A stretch of 5,070 nucleotides of DNA, taken from NCBI GenBank assembly GCA_020696885.1, contig JAJFMS010000355.1, positions 1 through 5,070 on the forward strand. The letters are read 5' to 3'. The stretch's first letter is position 1. Every line of letters starts with the position of its first letter. This document shows positions 4,727 through 5,070 of this stretch, in pieces. The translations under genes were made by a program, and so were the position numbers. Under the pieces are notes generated by a model that had not been told where the DNA came from, did not search any database, and worked only from the letters and a program-made list of their open reading frames with translations. This DNA comes from Armatimonadota bacterium (GTDB lineage: Bacteria; Armatimonadota; SYMT01).

Positions 4727-5070
4727 TTGAACGCCGGCAAAGGCAAGAACCGCCGCTACAAGAACGTCGAGCCGCTCGAGGGCAACCTGGGCCAGAAGGA
4801 AGCGCTGCTGCGCCTCTGGTCGTACCGCAATGAGCTCCGGACGCCGCTGCTGCTGGGCCTGGCGTGCACGCTGCTCTGGTCGCTCTTCACGCTGGGGCAG
4901 GGCGGCCTGGTCGCCCTCTTCCTCAAGGTGATCAAGGAAAGCGCCAACACCGGCCGGCTCCAGGAGCTGAACTTCTGGACTGCCCTCGGCTTCTTCTGGT
5001 TCGCGGCGCGCGGGGTCCTGGCCTTCGGGAAGGACTACACCTGGCAGTACGTGGCGCAGCGCCTCTCGTT
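4727..5070 (+). CDS. ABC transporter transmembrane domain, MsbA-like (partial, 3' end missing)
   Basis: A frame opens at the TTG at 4727 and stays open to the right edge (114 complete codons). A GAGG at 4715-4718 lies 8 nt upstream, which decides this unusual start. The visible N-terminus has a charged, basic 38-residue leader, then a long hydrophobic helix (about 40-69, TPLLLGLACTLLWSLFTLGQ onward) and a second membrane helix (about 83-101), followed by FGKDYTWQYVAQRLS. This layout, including the Y-x-x-x-x-V-x-Q-R-L run leading into the first intracellular loop, matches type I ABC exporter half-transporters. Next to lpx genes, the likely role is MsbA-type flipping of lipid A core or a related lipid across the inner membrane, using ATP. 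The nucleotide-binding domain is outside the window, so the substrate assignment is inference. Confidence 0.75.
   Translation, partial: MNAGKGKNRRYKNVEPLEGNLGQKEALLRLWSYRNELRTPLLLGLACTLLWSLFTLGQGGLVALFLKVIKESANTGRLQELNFWTALGFFWFAARGVLAFGKDYTWQYVAQRLS

Noticed and set aside
4518..4730. 70-codon frame overlapping the methyltransferase end and the spacer
   Set aside because: Pro/Arg/Ser-rich, no ribosome site or family motif, and it ends by overlapping the exporter's TTG.

Overview
The window is a GC-rich stretch from a Gram-negative (LPS-making) bacterium. All convincing genes lie on the + strand. The core is a lipid A block: lpxC, fabZ, lpxA, then a small membrane methyltransferase, then the start of an MsbA-like ABC exporter. 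A ChbG/HpnK (YdjC) family sugar deacetylase lies upstream. The lpxC–fabZ–lpxA order, with lpxC and fabZ almost fused, is not the Escherichia coli arrangement (lpxD-fabZ-lpxA-lpxB, with lpxC elsewhere). It recalls Bacteroidota and Gemmatimonadota-type phyla, where LpxC–FabZ fusions occur. Given the GC content I favour Gemmatimonadota or a similar high-GC diderm phylum, but this is an inference without a search.

Layout. Positions 1-549 contain no convincing gene. They hold a 19/20 direct repeat, a repeated 12-mer, segments that resemble pieces of the c-di-AMP (ydaO/yuaA) riboswitch in a wrong order, a minus-strand terminator-like hairpin (426-462), a possible promoter (453-481) and a terminator-like hairpin whose T-run ends 14 nt before the deacetylase start codon. 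A competing upstream hairpin makes this last element look like an attenuator. The deacetylase is at 550-1377. A 199-nt gap holds a possible promoter and a good stem-loop. lpxC (1577-2554) overlaps fabZ (2529-2963) by 26 nt. A 90-nt gap with a long stem-loop follows, then lpxA (3054-3848), then after 28 nt a PEMT/ICMT-like methyltransferase (GTG start, 3877-4548). A 178-nt spacer precedes the ABC transporter (TTG start at 4727), which runs off the right edge.

How it works together. LpxA transfers a 3-hydroxyacyl chain from ACP to UDP-GlcNAc. LpxC deacetylates the product, the committed step of lipid A synthesis. FabZ dehydrates the same 3-hydroxyacyl-ACP pool for fatty acid elongation, so lpxC/lpxA and fabZ sit at the branch between lipid A and phospholipid synthesis. 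The exporter is probably the inner-membrane flippase for lipid A or a related lipid. The methyltransferase and the YdjC-family deacetylase are plausible envelope-lipid or glycan modifying enzymes, but their substrates cannot be read from sequence. The most notable points are the putative attenuator before the deacetylase, the riboswitch-like but scrambled leader, a roughly 34-residue insertion inside LpxC, and a palindromic 12-mer shared by the fabZ and lpxA upstream regions.
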